Below are positions 5,894 through 6,887 of a DNA stretch of 6,887 nt, piece after piece. The stretch comes from an uncultured bacterium. Lineage in GTDB: Bacteria; Gemmatimonadota; Gemmatimonadetes; Palauibacterales; KS3-K002. Each line of letters begins with the position of its first letter. Position 1 is the stretch's first letter. The DNA is taken from assembly GCA_947581845.1 (NCBI GenBank), contig CANPVY010000123.1, positions 1 to 6,887 on the forward strand. Direction: 5' to 3'. A model generated the notes under the pieces. It made no database searches and was not told the DNA's origin. It saw only the letters and a program-made list of their open reading frames with translations. A program made the position numbers and the translations under genes.

Positions 5894-6887
5894 ATGAGCA
5901 GCTTCATTGTCGAGGGCGGACGCACGCTGCGCGGCCATGTCCGGCCGGCGGGCAACAAGAACGCGGCGCTGCCTATGATGGCAGCGGCGCTGCTGACTGA
6001 CGAGCCGGTCAGCCTGTCCAACGTACCCGGCATCCGTGACGTGCACACCATGACCGAACTGCTCGCAGCGCTTGGGGCGCGCTGCGAGTGGACGGCCCCG
6101 AGCACTCTCACGCTGCAGGCTGCGGATGTACAGTCGGCGGCGCTTGAGCCAGCTCTGGCCTCGCGGATTCGCGCCTCGATACTACTAGCTGGCCCGATGC
6201 TCGCCCGAGCGGGCCACATGCGGCTACCGCCCCCCGGCGGCGATGTGATCGGCAGGCGACGGCTGGATACGCACTTCGAGACGCTGCAGCGACTCGGCGC
6301 CGACGTCGAGCTGGGCGATGAGTTCGTGCTGCGTGGCAAGCTCCGGGGCACGGAGATCTTCCTGGATGAACCCAGCGTCACGGGGACCGAGAACGCGATC
6401 ATGGCAGCGACCCTGGCGCAGGGTACCACGGTCTTGCGGAACGCGGCGTCGGAACCTCATGTGCAGGACCTCTGCCGGTTGCTGAACCGCATGGGCGCTC
6501 GCATATCCGGGATCGGAACGCCTGATCTGCAGATCGAGGGCGTCGAGCGGCTTGCAGGGGCGAGCGCCGAGCTGAGCCCCGATCACATAGAGGTTGGATC
6601 GTTCATCGGGCTGGCAGCGGTGACCCGAAGCGAGTTGACGATCGGCGACGTCGAGCCTGGTCACCTGTCGAGCATACGTCTGATGTTCGAGCGGCTCGGC
6701 GTGCTCTGCCAGCTGGATGGACGAACGTTGCGGGTGCCGGCGGACCAGTCGCTGGAGATCCGCACGGACATCGGCCAGCAGATACCGAAGATCGATGACG
6801 GTCCCTGGCCGAATTTCCCGGCCGACCTGATGAGCATCGCGCTCGTCGTGGCCACCCAATGCCGCGGCACGGTACTCATCCACGAGA
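5894..6887 (+). CDS. murA: UDP-N-acetylglucosamine 1-carboxyvinyltransferase, N-terminal part (partial)
   Basis: The first 331 codons of MurA; the gene runs off the right edge. MurA transfers enolpyruvate from PEP to UDP-GlcNAc, the first committed step of peptidoglycan synthesis, in the cytoplasm. Seen: FIVEGGRTLRG at the N-terminus, the substrate Lys22-Asn23 (GNKNAALP), Arg93 in RIRASILLAGPMLAR (counterpart of E. coli Arg91), the catalytic loop PPPGGDVIGRRRLDTH (112-127), TGTENAIMAATLA (163-175), and the general base Asp311 in NFPADL (counterpart of E. coli Asp305). In the loop, residue 117 is Asp (GAT, 6242-6244) where E. coli has the fosfomycin target Cys115; the following Arg122 and Asp125 are kept. 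The full-length protein should be about 420-430 residues. I chose the ATG by homology with the MurA N-terminus; there is no clear Shine-Dalgarno. It is transcribed divergently from the EIIA operon. Confidence 0.95.
   Translation, partial: MSSFIVEGGRTLRGHVRPAGNKNAALPMMAAALLTDEPVSLSNVPGIRDVHTMTELLAALGARCEWTAPSTLTLQAADVQSAALEPALASRIRASILLAGPMLARAGHMRLPPPGGDVIGRRRLDTHFETLQRLGADVELGDEFVLRGKLRGTEIFLDEPSVTGTENAIMAATLAQGTTVLRNAASEPHVQDLCRLLNRMGARISGIGTPDLQIEGVERLAGASAELSPDHIEVGSFIGLAAVTRSELTIGDVEPGHLSSIRLMFERLGVLCQLDGRTLRVPADQSLEIRTDIGQQIPKIDDGPWPNFPADLMSIALVVATQCRGTVLIHE

Noticed and set aside
6224..6883. - strand open frame (219 codons) antisense to murA
   Set aside because: Arg/Gln/His-rich, no recognisable domain, and the + strand is unmistakably MurA.
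1..6887. Mobile element, CRISPR array, tRNA or rRNA
   Set aside because: No transposase or integrase frame, no spaced direct repeats and no tRNA-like cloverleaf seen; genes are densely packed and similar in composition throughout.

Overview
The window is about 6.9 kb of high-GC chromosomal DNA that is almost entirely coding. The gene content is bacterial: GatCAB-type tRNA amidotransferase genes, the peptidoglycan enzyme MurA, a PTS EIIA protein and an exported phospholipase C-like protein. Using GatCAB suggests that Asn-tRNA and/or Gln-tRNA is made by transamidation. I cannot name the phylum. The gene mix and the Asp-type MurA would fit a soil or sediment lineage such as Gemmatimonadota or a related deep-branching group, but that is a low-confidence impression. 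I see no insertion sequence, CRISPR array, tRNA or rRNA, and no composition break that would mark a transferred island.

Layout, left to right. (1) Positions 1-1742, + strand: the 3' end of gatA followed with no gap by complete gatB. (2) Positions 1760-5736, - strand: a tight six-gene run that converges on gatB with a 17-nt gap. In transcription order, starting from the right, it encodes a single-domain PTS EIIA protein, a small PII-like protein, a CPA2-type cation/proton antiporter without a cytoplasmic regulatory domain, a DUF948-like membrane-anchored coiled-coil protein, a YtxH-like small membrane protein, and an exported zinc-dependent phospholipase C/S1-P1-type protein. Gaps are 26, -4, 15, 7 and 3 nt, so one transcript is likely. 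A promoter with a perfect TTGACA box lies just upstream of the EIIA gene. (3) Positions 5737-5893: the only sizeable intergenic region (157 nt), holding divergent promoter candidates and an imperfect palindrome. (4) Positions 5894-6887, + strand: the first 331 codons of murA, which runs off the window. Its catalytic-loop Cys is replaced by Asp, the change known to give intrinsic fosfomycin insensitivity.

How the genes may work together: the - strand operon pairs two soluble signalling folds, a phosphorylatable EIIA and a PII-like trimer-type protein, with one ion antiporter whose gene overlaps the PII-like gene by 4 nt. The inferred reading is an ion or pH homeostasis module in which EIIA and/or the PII-like protein control the antiporter in place of an RCK domain. 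The three downstream genes encode envelope-associated proteins. This module is the most interesting part of the window.
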